Shown: one piece after another, positions 34,854 to 49,912 of the stretch
How the letters are laid out: each line of letters opens with the position of its first letter
Position numbering within the stretch: the stretch's first letter is position 1
From: Amaurobius ferox
Lineage: Eukaryota; Arthropoda; Arachnida; Araneae; Amaurobiidae
NCBI GenBank assembly: GCA_951213105.1
Contig: OX578147.1
Span: 130,688,822-130,752,821, forward strand
DNA length: 64,000 nucleotides
Direction: 5' to 3'
Position numbers and translations under genes: made by a program
Notes under the pieces: model-generated
Database searches by the model: none
What the model was told of the DNA's origin: nothing
Seen by the model: only the letters and a program-made list of their open reading frames with translations

Positions 34854-37568
34854 ATGCATAAAGCATTGATTATGAAAAACTTTCCAACTGAAATGCAATT
34901 TTATTTAAACTTCACTGAAATACGATACATTCAGCGTTGATATATATTAAAATATTACACTACTAAAATAATTTAATATATTTAAAATCTTTCAACTTTT
35001 TTAGAAAATTAACTTTATTCAAATGACGCCATCGAAATATGAAACGTCTGGCTGGCTCTCTACGTAAAAGAAATAAATATTTAATTTATATCACTTTTAT
35101 TCCAGACTCCAGAGCTAAATAATTTCGCGTGAAAAAAAATTCAGCGATTCTTACACAACTCAGTACTTGATAAACTTGACAACTCAGTACTTACAGTAAC
35201 TTGATTACATTCTGTAACCATCAAAATTAGGCTTCGTTGTAGTTTGATGATCAAAGTTTGATGATCATTTAAATTCAAAAATAGTGTAATTGCGTTGGCA
35301 CAGAATATAGATGAACAGATAATACGTAAAAAATAAAGCGGTTTTAGGACGGATGAAACACTAAATATAAATTTAAAACAGCTTTAAGAATCACGGTTTT
35401 TACATTGGGAAAAAAAGATGGATGCCATATTTTATTTTGAGGTGGGTCACGTGATCTCTTCATATAATATGGGTGTAATTATTATTTCAATTTTTATTTA
35501 AAAACTACCGTACATAATTTGTTGAAATGGGAAGGAGGACGAGATGGGATATTTTATATAAATTTAATCATCCCATACTTCCAGAATCCACCTGGGGGGA
35601 GGGGGGGGGGTCTAAAATTTAGATAGAGTTCCAACTAAAAACAGCAGCATTCATAGACATGTTTTGCTATTTTTGTGTTTTCTAACACTTTTCAACATAG
35701 TTAAAACGCGTTTATGACTTTGGTCATTCTGTCTGTCTGTCCGTTCGCAAGATAATCGCTGTAAAAGCGACTGTATCAAAATGCAATTTTAGTATGTTAT
35801 CGAGACTGTCTGTGGGACGTATGGGAATGTGAATGAATAATATCATCCAATTAATTTTGTATTGAACCCGGGTTGAAAAAAAAATACATTGAACCCTATG
35901 GGATCTAGATTTTTGTAAGCCAAGTTAAAATTCACAAAAATTGCTTTGATAATTTTAGGAAGTACTCAAATTATCCCATAAAATATGTAAAAAAAAATTA
36001 AGCAAAATATGTTTTGTAGTTTTTTATATAAAAATAAAAAATAATAATTACACCCATATTATAAGGAGAGATCACGTGACTCACTTCAAAATAAAATATG
36101 GCATCTATGCTGTGTCAGAATCGTGAATTTTGAAGTTCTTTTTGATTTATATTTAGTGTTGCATCCGTCCTAAAACAGCTTTATTTTTTTCTCTGTGCAT
36201 CTACTATATAAAGCGCCAACGCAATTACAATATTTTGGAGTTTAAATGATCATCAAACTTTGATTATTTCTACAACGAAACCTAATTTTAATGGATTCAG
36301 AATGTGAACAAATGATTGTAAGATGAGTTGTATAAGAATTCCTGAATTTTTTTCACGCAAAATGATTTAGCTTTGGAGTCTGGAATAAAAGTGATATAGA
36401 TGAAATAATCATTACTTTTACATAGAGAACCAGATGTTTTATACTTCGATGACGTCGTTTGAATAAAGTACATTTTTTTTCAATGAAGTTTTAACCTTTC
36501 AAATATAATATATTACCATAGTACTGTGATAATTTTAAAAAATCTAATGTGGGCAACACATGACTTTCCTTATAGAATGCAATGAATTTTACTTTTTACA
36601 GTAAAAAAAATAGGTTTTTCTTATAGTAGATACTTATATTCTTTCCAAGATATTGAATTTTCGACAATTAGTCGTCATTTTCATTGATTTAGCGTTAATT
36701 TAATCCATTTGGCGAGATTTTCGTTAATTTGACAAAATTTAAAACGTCGCCAAGTTGACGTCATTCCGCCAAATTCGTCGCCAAAATCTCGCCAAGCTTT
36801 ACTGACGGAGAAATAAGTTTTTCTTATAACAGATAAATGACTATTGGAGTTCAAATAGAAAAGTATTACTCGATGTATCTTTTCTCATGAATGGAACGCG
36901 CTAGATCCACGAGAATGTTGTCACCCAATTTATCGCATGGTATTACATATGAAAAGTGAACATGTTTCTCAATAGGAAATATATATTTTTTATTTTATAT
37001 GACTTTTTGATAGTTTTTTTGAAAAATGTGAAATATCTCTAGAACGGTTCATGTTAGCGTTCTAAATTTTATGTTAATCGTTTTCTAATGAAGAATTACT
37101 TAAGAAATGTCTATTTGCGTAACTTTATTAGCGGTTTTGAATTTTTGACGATTTTTTCAAAATTTCACTCGAAAATTTAGGGGGGGTTTGAACACTCGAT
37201 TACGTTTAAAAACAATAGACTTCCAGTGTTTACGGATTGTGATTTTTGTACCAAATTTCGTTCGAATCGGTCTATTCGTTCGTCAGTTGTCGTCTCCACT
37301 GACACACAAACACGCACACATACTTTCACACACACACACACACACAGACATCACTTCAAAAATGTTTGTATCGTGATCAGGGATGCTTGAAACGTGCTCT
37401 TCCGTCGAAAACTCGAATTCGAATTTTCGACCCCGTCACAATACTTTCCTTATACATTATGTATATAAGGAAAGTAATATGTCAGCTCTGAATGCATCTC
37501 ATTTTAGAAATGTTAAAATAAAATTGCATTTCAGTTGGAAAGTGTTTCACAATCAATGCTTTATGCAT
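34854..37568 (+). mobile_element. Foldback transposon, unit B, interrupted by E1c
   Basis: As 7378-10092. One private substitution lies near 35768 (AAAAGCGACT for AAAAGTGACT), and there is small homopolymer variation in the loop. Confidence 0.8.
36536..37481 (-). mobile_element. E1c, unit B
   Basis: As 9060-10005. The terminal hairpin is at 37443-37475. Confidence 0.75.
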
Positions 37569-37841
37569 TGTCGATCCGTCTGTTCAGTATAGAATGGCCA
37601 ATATTTGCAAAGGTCGAAAGAAAACTTACTATGTGCTATGGTGTTTTGCATCTCGCTTTTCGACGATTTCGACATCCAGTATAAATATAACTTTATATCT
37701 TTCCTTAAAATTCATATAAACGCATTGGGATAACTGTATTTAAATAAGATCGAAATATAGAATTCGAGTTTTTGGTGTATTTATAATTTCTATAAACTAA
37801 CGAACACTAATTTGACATTTTTCGTGACATCTATATTTGTT

Positions 37842-38734
37842 ACTTTCCTTATATACAATAATGTATAAGGAAGGTTTTGTGACGGGGTCGAAAATTCGAA
37901 TTCGAGTTTTCGACGGGAGAGCACGTTTCAAGCATCCCTGATCACGAATCAAACATTTTCGGGGTGATGTCTGTCTGTGTGTGTGTGTGTGTGTGTGTGT
38001 CTGTGGAGTCGATAACTGACGAACGAATGGACCGATTCGAACGAAATTTGGTACAAACATTACAGTCCGTAAACACTGGACGCCTATTGTTTTTATATGC
38101 AATCGAATGTTCAGAACCCCCCTAAATTTTCGAGTGAAATTTTGAAAAAATCATCGAAATATCTAATAAAGTTGCGCAAATAGACTTTTCTTGTGTAATT
38201 TTTCATTAGAAAACGATTGACACATAAATTTTAGAACGCTAACATGAATCATTATCGAGATATTGCACATTTCTCAAAAAATTATAAAAAATCATATAAA
38301 ATAAAGAAAAAATATTTCCTATTGAGAAATATGTTCACTTTTCATATGTAATACAATGCGAGAAATTTGGTGACATCATTCTTGTGGATCTAGCTCGTTC
38401 CATTCATGAAAAAAGATACTTTGAGTAATAGTTTAGTATTTGAACGCCAATAGTCATTTATTTGCTGTAAGAATGATTTATTTCTCCGTCCATAACGCTT
38501 GGCGAGATTTTGGCGACTAATTTGGTGGAATCTCGCCAACTTGACGAATTTTAAATGTTGCTGAATTAACGAAAAACTCGCCAAATGGATAAAAATTACG
38601 ACTCATTGACGAAAATTCAATATCTTGGAAAGAATATAAATATCTACTGTAAAAATAATCTATTTTACTGTAAAAGTAGTAAATTCATTGCATCAAATAA
38701 GGAAAGTCATATGCTGCCCATATCAGATTTTTTA
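37842..38734 (+). mobile_element. E1d, unit B
   Basis: As 10366-11258, again opposed to E1c across a ~0.36 kb gap. Confidence 0.75.
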
Positions 38735-38985
38735 TTTATGTGTGTGTATGTATGTATCTATTTGTTTGTGCAATTTATTTATAATTTTTATGAAGTGAAG
38801 AATACTATCTACCATTTTTCGTAACCTTCCATGTTTGTTTATATATGTGCGTGTGTATGTGTGTCTATTTATCTGTGCAATTCATGTATCCACACCATGA
38901 CAACGTATTTGATCTAAGTCAATGAAATTTCATATTGAAGTCATTTATGCTTTGAATGAACTTAATTTAAGGTATTTACGCTTTA

Positions 38986-39108
38986 ACTGTGTGGCGATTT
39001 GGCCAAATTTCATTCGAATCGCTCTATTCGTTCGTAAGATATCGTCTCCACAGGCTCACTAACACACACACATACATTCACACACACACACACACACACA
39101 CATACATA

Positions 39109-39144
<36 letters not shown>

Positions 39145-39166
39145 TTCACACACACACACACACATA

Positions 39167-39208
<42 letters not shown>

Positions 39209-39333
39209 TCACTTTGAAAATGTTCGATTCGTGATCAGGGATGTTTGAAACGTACTCTCCCGTCAAAAACTCGAATTCGAATTTTCGATCCCGTCACAAT
39301 ACTTTCCTTATACATTTTGTATATAAGGAAAGT
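38986..39333 (-). mobile_element. E1e, unit B
   Basis: As 11510-11845. The CA array at 39062-39204 is 12 bp longer, and the hairpin is at 39301-39333. Confidence 0.75.
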
Positions 39334-40727
39334 AATAAGACATAGTTTTGAAAATTTATTAATTAAATACTTGTTTTATACGTTTCTATTTCGTATGCTA
39401 ATTTTGGCGACTTGTTATCATTTATATAAGTACCAAATCCCAATAAAATTGTAAATAATTGTAAAATAAAAATTTATTGTAATTTTAAATAAATAGGCAT
39501 TTCATATGGATAACTTGAACAACTAAGCACAAACAACATAATAATGAAGCATACAGCTGTTGCTAGGATACACTGTGTGACGTCTAAACAACCTTTCGAT
39601 TATTATTTCCCTCAATTTGCACTATAATTTATGTTTCTTTAAGCTAACCATCCTAATTGTTTCGATTGTTAGACGAATCACTGACCTAATCAACATTTTC
39701 TGTGTTCCTAAGTTAGAATAGGAATGTGTTTCGGATCGTAAGAGTTTGAGTGCTCTTGGAATAAAAGAAGTGTTCTTGAGTAGACGATGAAGGATTTGAG
39801 TAGTGAGTGGAAGGAAACCCCACTCGATACAACGATGACCAGGCAGAGTCTAGTATTCGGGGTGTGGCCGCAATAAGTGGCGAAGTAACAGATAGCCGGG
39901 GTAAGCATATAAACTTTGTAAATGCGTATAAATGTAACCATTATCAGCCGACTAGTGTATTGCAGTAGCTTGCATAAGTATCATCTATTCTGGGCGTGTG
40001 CACTAACATTTAGTATATATGTTGTCCGTTTTTTTAACAGCAAGCTTCTGTTATTTCTGTGAAGTACCCAATGAACTGACTTATATTTAAGCAGTGCCGT
40101 CCTGTGTTATTACCCCTGGACTGAAAAGTCGAAATATTAATTGAATATTTTTGAAAAAATTTCTCTTTGTCTCTTTTATAAGATGATAGGTCCAAACACC
40201 AGATATCAAACTTCTATCACATTTTAAAAGAAGCGTTTCTCAATTATCCGGAAAATCGAAAATTTTTGTATGCGGAAACCCCTAAAGTCCAAAATATTGG
40301 AAAACTCAATTTGCACATTTTCTTCCTTTCAAACTATCTCGTAATATCTTCCTTTCAAACGAACCGTACTCCAAATTTCAAGAAACTATTTTATCGCGAA
40401 GTATGCCAAATTACCGTTTCACCTTCGGAACGATTTTCTGTGATCCAACCCCTTTCATGAACATGATTTTAGTGCGTAGCAAATATATTATATCTGAAAT
40501 TGAGCACTTTCTTCCGTTCGAAAAATTTATGCCTACGCCAAATTTTAAGTATCTATCTCATCGCAAAGAATGCTCCATTTCTCTATTTAGACGTTTTGAT
40601 CCAAAGGTCCTTTGATGTATTCAGCGAGCGGCAAATGCATTGGCATCTGTGCTTTCACATACTCGTATTATGTTTGACTTGCGGACGACATGCCGTTTCA
40701 AAAATTGATTAAATGAAAACAACTGAT

Positions 40728-41273
40728 GCCTGCTTTACACGCCAAGCAACGCCAGCTACAGTTTTTAGTAAATTATATAAATTCTTATTAATTTTTCGAT
40801 GTGTTCCAAATTTTCCTACTTAAGTTGAAAACAACCTTTTAAAATATTTTATTCAAAGGAGTGCATAACATTTGTTTTCTAAACGAATATTATTTCACAT
40901 TTTTTCACAAGAAATTTTTTATAGTACCGTAATAAAAATATATATGATTATACAAATCATGTCTTATTGAGTTCTCAGTGCTTGGAAGAGTGTGTTTTAA
41001 GACATTGTGATATCACTCTCCGGCAGCGCGATTATAGACACTTAAATATGACGAGTGTTGTGAATTTTTGTCTGCTGCTCGAGAGGAATATTCGAGCAAA
41101 CGCACTCCATTAGGAACTTGGGCCTGACAGCTGGAGTCTAGTGAACGGATCGAGCCACTGTAGTTGGTCACGTCCGAAATCGCAGCAGTTCATTTGCCGG
41201 AATGGAATTTTTATATCGTGAAACTCCAGCCACGACGACTGGGGCCTATAAGGTGGGTTGAAGCGGGCCTTCG
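40728..41273 (+). repeat. Left copy of the ~0.55 kb direct repeat, unit B
   Basis: As 13240-13785, with substitutions in B near 40740 (CACGCC for CATGCC) and 41174. The latter changes a CACGTG hexamer to CACGTC. Confidence 0.65.
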
Positions 41274-43378
41274 CTCGAGAGTGGCAGTCAAATTAGTGAC
41301 ATCACGAAAAACGATCAACGGTTGGCGAAACTAACAATTTCGTTCATTTTGCGAGTTTAAACTTAAGTTTTATAAATACTTTTGTACATTTTTTTAGCTA
41401 TATATGACAAGATTTTCAAAAAGAAGTATGTATGTTTGTCTATTACAAAAAATGGAATTAATTAAAATTTAATGAGCATATATTGATTTAATGTTTAAAA
41501 TAATATGTAGGTCTTTTACTGACAACTTGCCTTACATATATGTAAATTTTTTATTCTGTTATGTGTTGGATTTGTTTTATTAATCAATGTAAGAGACTAA
41601 TTCATTCTAACAGACTAACTAATGGAGTAATGAAAAATTATAGCATTTTATGACTTTGCTATAGTTTATTTTAAAGCTAATCATGTTATATTTTGTTTTC
41701 AGTAAGTATATAATAAAATCATGGTAATTTTGGTTAGTCTGTTACATACTCAGTTAATTAGTGTTAATTTATTTAAAATTCAATTTTTTTTTCAAAATTT
41801 GGTATATGTACCCATCAAACACATGCCTTCGAACATATGCAGATCTGCATTATTATTATTTTTTTATTTGTTTTCCTTTTTGTATTTAAAAATCTTTTTT
41901 GTTTTTCTATATGTGTATTCTTACCATGGAATGGCCCAAAATTGTAACTGACAGTAATTTTATTTAATGATGCATATAAGTCTAAAATTTAAACAAATGA
42001 AGATGTCGCTGAATTGCTAAATCTACAAGTAAATGATTGGGTAGTAATAAAATAATATTCCATCCTTTACCAGTGATCTGTGACGTAAATCAATAAAAAA
42101 TAAATTGAAATTTCTGTAAAGCACAAAACTAAAAACCATTTCACTTGGCCTCAGAAAGACACTTAGCAGGGTGAAACATAAAACTGACAAATTAACAAAT
42201 TACAATAAGCATTAAAAATGGGATAACACCTATGCAATTATAAAACTCAGAATAAAAACAATCGATACAGGAAAAAAATATATAATCAGTAATATAAGCT
42301 GTTTCTGTATCCAATTGAAATGCATTATGTTTACACAGAGATACTTTGGATAAAATATGATAAATATAATTATTCGAAATTCTTGTCACACTTAAGTTGC
42401 TTAAAAATGACCAATCCAATAATGTTGTAGTTAAAATAAAAGTGTACAAACTTAAAAATGAGCTCAAAAGTAGAATTTTGTTAAATACGAAATGTAAATG
42501 TTCTTCCGAGCTTATAAAACAGAACTCGTTCTGTGATGTATGCCACAGCTTTAAGTACTACATTCTGTTGTCGGGCAAATGAGAATTTCATAACTCAGTG
42601 AATGAACCAAGGTACATATGTATTCTACTGTAGAAAATAAATCTTTAAAACTACAATGAAATTTATAAAAACTGTAAATTTAATCAAAACTAATAAAGTA
42701 ATTTATGGCAAACCGTAAAACAAATTATTTTATGGCTTTTAAACGAGCGACAAAACGAAGGTTCTTATAATAAAACTTAGTCTTATCCAAAGTTACATTA
42801 AATTTCATTTAATAGTTTGTTCATGAATGTATCTTTGTCAATTCCTGCGGAATTTTCTCTACACAAAATTATGATAATGACACCATATGAAAAAAAATTC
42901 ACAGTGAAAAGTAATCTGCAGACCACATACCCCTCCCGTTGCTTTTTCTGCCTAACAGATATGATGGGTCGTTTCACCTCATAAAATATGATTGAATAAG
43001 ATCTGTAAACTCAACAGGATTTTATATACATTAACTGTCATTCATATAAACAGAATTTACAAGCTATTTCATTTACATTATGCAAATTTTGATTTTTTGT
43101 AGATCCTAATAGTGCCTCCTCTCGACCGAACTCTCTGTCAGATTGTTATGGAGTCAAGTGTCTGTTTTATTCCTATAAATCACCGAACATACCTTCGACG
43201 TGATTGATATTCCCGTAAATAAGATAAAATACCATAGCCAGTTGCGAATATTTCATACGGCATAAACCAAGATATCTGACCAGAGAACTTTGTTTCTATC
43301 CGTTCCAACATAGACCACACAGAGGTGTGACTACGCCACTTAGAGGGAATTGTGATCTTTCTTTATATTCTATTGCAG

Positions 43379-43862
43379 AGGAATTTGGGCGTTCCAATTT
43401 CAAAAAGTTGTGTTGACAAAAAGTTTCATTAATTATTTTTATTTTGTAAAATATCCACTCATTAAATTCATGCGAGAATTTATGTATTCGTTACGTACAA
43501 GGAGCTTTGCACAGATTGCAGTTATACCAAAAGAAATTGCCAATTCAGGATGCATTACAGTCGAAGCCGCAATCAGGAGTTCATTTAGGATGTATAATCT
43601 GCCGCAACAAGTTTGGACTGCAGGTGTATATTTAGTCAATGAAGCATGGTTATATTTTCCCCATGAATCAAGGCGCATTGATAGGCCATGCGCTTACATG
43701 CTAGGAGTATCCAGTTTGCACACAAGGAACGAGAGGTATCACAATTACGCTATTCTACTCCCTGAGGTGGAAAAATCGTCTTTCGGCTTAGAGCTACTGT
43801 TTTCCCAATCGAAAAGCAAGATATATCTTTTACTAGCTTTTCTAAATTACCGTGATTTCTTA
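43379..43862 (+). CDS. Candidate internal exon, unit B
   Basis: Copy of 15894-16377 with the acceptor TATTCTATTGCAG and donor GTAAGT unchanged and the frame intact. One visible difference turns a Lys codon (AAG) into Arg (AGG) near 43735. Retention of both splice signals and the frame is expected from recent duplication alone and does not prove function. Confidence 0.3.
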
Positions 43863-44075
43863 GTAAGTGATAGATAATTAGTAGTATCACGAGAGAGAGC
43901 TGTTGATGTATCCAGACATCGCGAAGCGGGAGTTATATATCCACGTTTTCACTTACGTTCGAGGGTCACACTGAAATTTTTGAGACATGGGCAGACGATA
44001 CGGGATAGGAAAAACTATTGGTCGGATGTTTAAATGTGTACTCTTTTATGTTCGCAGACGATAAGTTGTGGCAAA

Positions 44076-44915
44076 ATGGAGTTGACGGGAGAGAATTATC
44101 GAGTTATGATTTTCTATGATTTTAAAATGGGGCTAAAAAAAATGTCTACAACTAGCATATGGAAATGATGCTCCAGTCCGTGCCACTGTATTCAGATGGT
44201 TTACAGAGTTTAGAAGAGGCCAATTTTTTGCCCTGTATGAAAATCACACTGGAAGATCTTTGTCAGCTGTTGTCCCGGAAAATTTGTCGACCATGTAAAA
44301 ATTGTTTATCGATGATAATCACTGTACCTACCAAATGATACAGAAAGAACTTAGCATTGCATCCGCAGCTATACATAAAATTATTCATGACAAATTGCAT
44401 ATGAAAAAATTAGTTTGTCGCTTTGTCCCCATATTTTAATAGAACAACAAAAAGCGGAGCGTGTCAGAATCAGAAAAAACCCTTAAAATTACTATATGGG
44501 GAGGAATCCACATTATTGTTAAAATCATAACTGCTGATGTAAAGTACAAGCCTATTATTGACATTCCAACACGTCAAAAAATAAAGTATGGGTCTTAGAA
44601 GATGACCCCAAGTCAACAACATTGAGAAGACAACGAGCCATTTAAAAATAAGTTATGCCGTGTTCTTCAGAAGTACAAGTCTGGTCAAAGACATGAAGCT
44701 AGAGGGACAAAAGACATTTACAGCTAACTGGTACACTACTGTGTGGATTCTAGAAATTATTCAGGAAGTGAATATTAGGGGACACTTGCTTCTTAGTGAC
44801 AAAACATTTTCGCATTCAACATGAATGACATATTTTCTCACAAGAATGACAAGACGAATTTCTTGAACAAGCAAACATCAAAGTTATAGAACGTCCACCA
44901 TATTCTCCTTGCTAT
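44076..44915 (+). pseudogene. Mariner-family transposase fossil, unit B
   Basis: As 16591-17430. Two substitutions are seen: AGGATT to ATGATT near 44107, and TTTGAAG to TTAGAAG near 44597. The second adds another stop, as expected for an unconstrained pseudogene. Confidence 0.9.
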
Positions 44916-44919
44916 GTGT

Positions 44920-45485
44920 GTCTGCTTTAAACGCCGAGGAACGCCAGCTACATTTTATAAAAGTTATATAAATAAAAATTAATTTTTCAATGTGTTCCTA
45001 ATTTTGGTAATCATCTAGTTCAAATCTAACTTGGAATTTTTTTTTATTTACAACGAGTGTGTAATGTTCATTTTTGAAAACTAATAATGTTTCTCATTTT
45101 TTCACCAGAAATTTTTTATAATACGGAAACAATGATATATATGATTGAAAAATTATGTCTTATTGAGTTCTGAGTGCTTGGCAGAGTGTGTTTTAAGACA
45201 TAGTGATTTCACTATCCGGCAGCGCTCTTAGAAACGCCTCAAAATATGACGAGTGTTGTGATATTTTGTCTGCTGCTTGAGTGGTTTATTTGAGTAAAAG
45301 CACTGTATTAGGAACTCGGGTCTGGCAGCTGGAATCTAGTGACCGGATTGAGCCATTGTAGTAGTCACGGGCGAAACCGCAGCAGTTCATTTGCCGGAAT
45401 GGAATGCTGATATCGCGACCGAGATGCTCCAGCAGTGACGACTGGGGCCTACAAGGTGGGTTGGAAGCCGGCCTCTGTGCCTTCT
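44920..45485 (+). repeat. Right copy of the ~0.55 kb direct repeat, unit B
   Basis: Equivalent of 17435-18000. Confidence 0.65.
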
Positions 45486-45805
45486 GTAGGTGGGACTCCG
45501 AGATTTGGAGGAAGGCGGGACTCTTTTTTTGTGAGAGCATACCAAGGTAACGAGCCTTTACAAGGGAATACTTCTTTAAGGTGTATTACGTTTCATTTTA
45601 GTTAACCTACATATTCTTTTGCCCCTACAGAGGAGTATCGCCGTTAGCCTTTGAGATGCGTTGTACTAACTAAATAGATGATTTAAATATTGTTTATTTT
45701 TTACTAGCCGACTTTGGCGACCAGCCTGTTCGCTACTCTTGACAATTCTGACCGTGGCAAATTCTAACCGTGGCACACTCGCTGGCGCGACCTACCAATA
45801 AGGTG

Positions 45806-46094
45806 TTGTTGTTGTTGAAACCCAGACCGTCCGACCTACCAGAAAGGTGTAAGGTAACTGTTTAGACGGTCGGGAAGTGCCACCCAATTTAGACCAGAAC
45901 CCAGTGGGGGAGGCATCCACAAGGACCGTACCCTCCTTCCCCTACCACCAACCTCTCGGAAGGACTTTCGGACCCACATGTTTAACGTGATCGTACTCCG
46001 CATGAACACGGCGGCAGTTTTTGGCAGTGGCTGGAATCGAACCCGGGCCTACCGAGTGCAACTCCAGCGCGCTAACCAATGGGCTACCGCGCCC
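45806..46094 (-). mobile_element. SINE1, unit B
   Basis: As 18321-18609, with the same 14-bp duplications at 45792-45805 and 46095-46108. One substitution (CTACCACC for CTACAACC) lies near 45945. Confidence 0.92.
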
Positions 46095-46108
46095 CTACCA
46101 ATAAGGTG

Positions 46109-46360
46109 TAAAGTAACTGTTTGGACGGCCAGGAAGTGCCACCCAATTTAGACCAGAACTCAGTGGGGGAGGCATCCACAGGGACCGTACCCTCCTTCCT
46201 CTACCACCAACCTCTCGGAAGGACTTACGGACCCACATGTTTAACGTGATCGAACTCCGCGTGAACACGGCAGCAGTTTTGGCAGTAGAGGGAATCGAAC
46301 CCGGACCTACCGAGTGAAATTCCCGCACGCTAACCACTGGTCTACCGCGCCCTCTGCGGC
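46109..46360 (-). mobile_element. SINE2, unit B
   Basis: Equivalent of 18624-18875. Confidence 0.88.
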
Positions 46361-46384
46361 AATCTCCATAACTTTCTTTTTATT

Positions 46385-46560
46385 CACTCAGTTTGGACCG
46401 GAACCCAGTGGGGGAGGCATCCACAGAGACCGTACCCTCCTTCCCCTGCCACCAACCTCTCGGAAGGACTTATCGACCCATATGTTTAACGTGATTGTAC
46501 TCCGCGTCAGTGGCGGGAATCGAACCCAGGCCTACCGAGTGCTATTCTCGCGCGCTAATT
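46385..46560 (-). mobile_element. SINE3, unit B
   Basis: Equivalent of 18900-19075. Confidence 0.82.
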
Positions 46561-47579
46561 TAAATTTTATAATGACCATATGCTAAGCTCTTAATTCCAC
46601 CATCCTCGTTCCATCATTTGAAATGTCCATAAAATTAAAATATCCATTTAAAATATCTATAAATTAAAATATCCATTTAAACTAAAAAAATCATCCATAT
46701 GGTTCCACCAATCCATAAATATAATAATTTCAAATACATCACTTCAATTGATTAAGAATTGATTGAGAAATTAATTGTCCAAGTTAAATTGAGATGGTGA
46801 TGGAATTTGGTAATATGTTTCTCTGTATGTATAATGGGAAAATATAGTGTGGGGCTAAAATTCGACCCTTATATTTTGTTGGAATAAGCATCAACCATTT
46901 CTTAACTTATCGCTGTCTGACTGTGATAGTGTGGGTACAATATCTTACAAAAGATACAAACAGAAATATGCACGATTATTTTAATCGTTAATTATAAGAG
47001 ACTTATTGAATTTTAAATAGACCGTCTTAGTGACGGTTGAGTTTTTGATCTTTCTAATTGAAAGAAACTCAAAATTTTGTTCATTGTACAACACACACGG
47101 TTAAAAACGTTAGTACATTTGTTGATTTCAAATAAACAGGCAGTTAGCATGCTGAAAGATCTAACGATCGAAATCATGAAAAACTATTCTTCGTGATTTC
47201 TTTGTTAATATGTATAAGGATCAACAATAAGACATACGAGTATAATTGTTAACCTCTATAATATTTGCATTTTTATTGTAATTGCTCACGACAACAATAT
47301 TTGTGAAACGCTGTGCAAGAAACAGCAAAAAGGCATATCATCGTCCTGGATCATCTTAATGATGTTTCTGCCAACAACCCATCACAAGAAAAGTTGGAAA
47401 ACGCCTCTATGTATTAAACTCTTGACCAAACTGGCAATGAAAACGTTACTACATTATATTTAACTAAAGCCTAAGTCTGCATTTGAATCAATCTTACACC
47501 TCTATGCGTTCATATTAGTTTTTATGTAAAATTTCCAAACTGTACGTCTGATCGTCTGTTTCGAATACAGTGCTAAAAA

Positions 47580-48543
47580 ATCTCAGGTTTTTAACACTTT
47601 CCAACATAGTTGAAAAGCGTTTATGACTTTGTTCACTCATTCTGTCTGTCTGTCTGTTCGATAACTGTCTTAAAAATGACTTTATCAAAATCAAATTTTA
47701 GTATGTTGTTGAGACGGTCTGTGGAACATACGGGAATGTAAATGAATAATATCACCGAATTAGTTTTGGATTGAATCCCCGGTTGAAAAAGTGAAATATA
47801 TCAAACCCTACGGGACTTAATGTTTCAAACATTTTTTAAGCAAAGTTAAAATCCACAAATTGCTTCGAAAATATAGAGGAAATATTCAAATTACCCCATA
47901 AAATATATAAGAAATATTTCAGCGAAATATGTTCGGTAATTTCTTAGTAAAAATTAAAATAATAATTACACCAATATAATATGAAAAGTTCACTGACTCA
48001 CTTCAAAATAAAATATGGTATCCATCTTTTTTTCTAGTTTAAAATTCGTGATTTTTAAAGTTCTTTTAAATGTATATATAATGTTGCATCCGTCCTAAAA
48101 CCGCTGTATTTTTGCGTATTTTCTGTGTATCTATATTCTGTTCCAACGCAATTACAATATTTTTTAGATTAAATTACCATCAAACTTTGATTATTTCTAT
48201 AACGAAGCCTAATTTTAATGGATGCAGAAGATGAACAAGTGGTTGTAAGATGAGTTGTATAAGAATTGCTGATTTTTTTTCACGCACAATATTATTTAGC
48301 TCTGGAGTCTGGGATAAAAGTGATATGCATGAAATATTCACTGCTTTTACATAGAGAGCCAGACGATTTATATTTTGAAGCCGTCATTTGAATAAAGTTC
48401 ATTTTTTTCGATGAAGTTTCAAGTTTGGAACATAAGAAATGATAATTTAAAATATATCAATGCTCTATGTATCACATTTTAGAGATGTTCAAATACAATT
48501 GCATTTCGGTTGGAAAGTGTTTCATAATCAATGCTTTATGCTT
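47580..48543 (+). mobile_element. Partial foldback element, unit B
   Basis: As 20095-21058. The 17-bp inverted repeat is at 48515-48559. Confidence 0.8.
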
Positions 48544-49429
48544 TGATTATGAAACACTTGTTTTTATTTTATAATGGAAGACTAGCAGCACGACTTCGAG
48601 TTCAGGATAATACAGGAGAAAATAAGGGCGATATAAAATCTGAATTACTTCAGTCATAAATGTGCTTTCAGTTGCGCTTAACAAACCAATAAAAACATGT
48701 AAATCGATTGAGCCATTACATTCCGACAAACATACATTTTAGTTCCCGTTGTTCCAAGGTTAGATGTAGGAGAACAATACATATTTTTAAACATTCCTTT
48801 GACACCACACATAGCTTATGAAGAAATCTCACTAAATACATTTATCCAGAGGACTTTAACCTTGGAAGCGTATATTCGAATTTTATCTTTCATATAAAAA
48901 AAGGTACAAAATAACAAATACTTTTAGAGATAAACCCCCTCCTTATTAAGTTCAAAAAACCACAGCAACCCAAAAATATGTTGAGCCGCCCTTCAATTGT
49001 TGTTGTTGTTGAGACCCAGACCGTCCGACCTCGCTCTTAAATTGTGAAGGTGTCGGAGTGAACACGCAGACATCTTTTTATAAAAACTGCAAGTTTTTTC
49101 TTAAACTGTAGAAATAATAAAATAAACTCCATTAACGCAATTTACAAATAATAAATCAGAATGTACATGGTCCACCCTTTCTACCATCGTCTGCATCCAC
49201 ACACGCCACGCTCCACGTACCAACTCCTACCATCTCACACCATCTTTTGCTTCGCAGCTTGCATCTTTATAACCTGGTCGACAGCTCCACCTTCCGTCCG
49301 CAACCTCTGCGGCTGCTATTTAAATTTAAACTTTTCTTTTCCCGGGGAAGACACTGCTTGAAAAAATAAGAAGTCGAGAATAGAAATTGTTATTCCTTAC
49401 ACAATTACAAGCGGTTTTTACAGACAGAC

Positions 49430-49767
49430 AGAGACATGTTTATTTATTTATTTATTTGTTTTACTTATCCCATTACGGCGAGATGGACGTCTGGCGTTGG
49501 TTTTATAATCCGGAAATACACACAGTGCCAGTCCTGCTGCATTTCATTTTCCACCTTATATAGATTGCTTGCAGTGGGGATGGTACCCACGGGAATCGTA
49601 TCGTACTTCCCTTGCTCATTACCTCTCGGGACTTTTGGACCTACAGATTTTATGTGTCCATACTCCGCATAGACACGGAGACAATTTGGCGGTGATGAGG
49701 ATCGATCTCCGGTCTTTCTCGGGAGATCCTCTCGTCATAACCACTGGGATATCTCTGGCAGGAACAG
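49430..49767 (-). mobile_element. SINE4, unit B
   Basis: Equivalent of 21945-22282. Confidence 0.82.
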
Positions 49768-49912
49768 ATTTTTAATTCTCGGTGCAAGTTTATACAATTA
49801 ACATCAGCATATTCCCAGAACTTAGCCTCGTTGTCTGAAAAATATGCATCCAAATTCATAACTTGGTTTCGGAGATATTTAGGTCATAATTGTGTATTGA
49901 AATTTCCTTGTT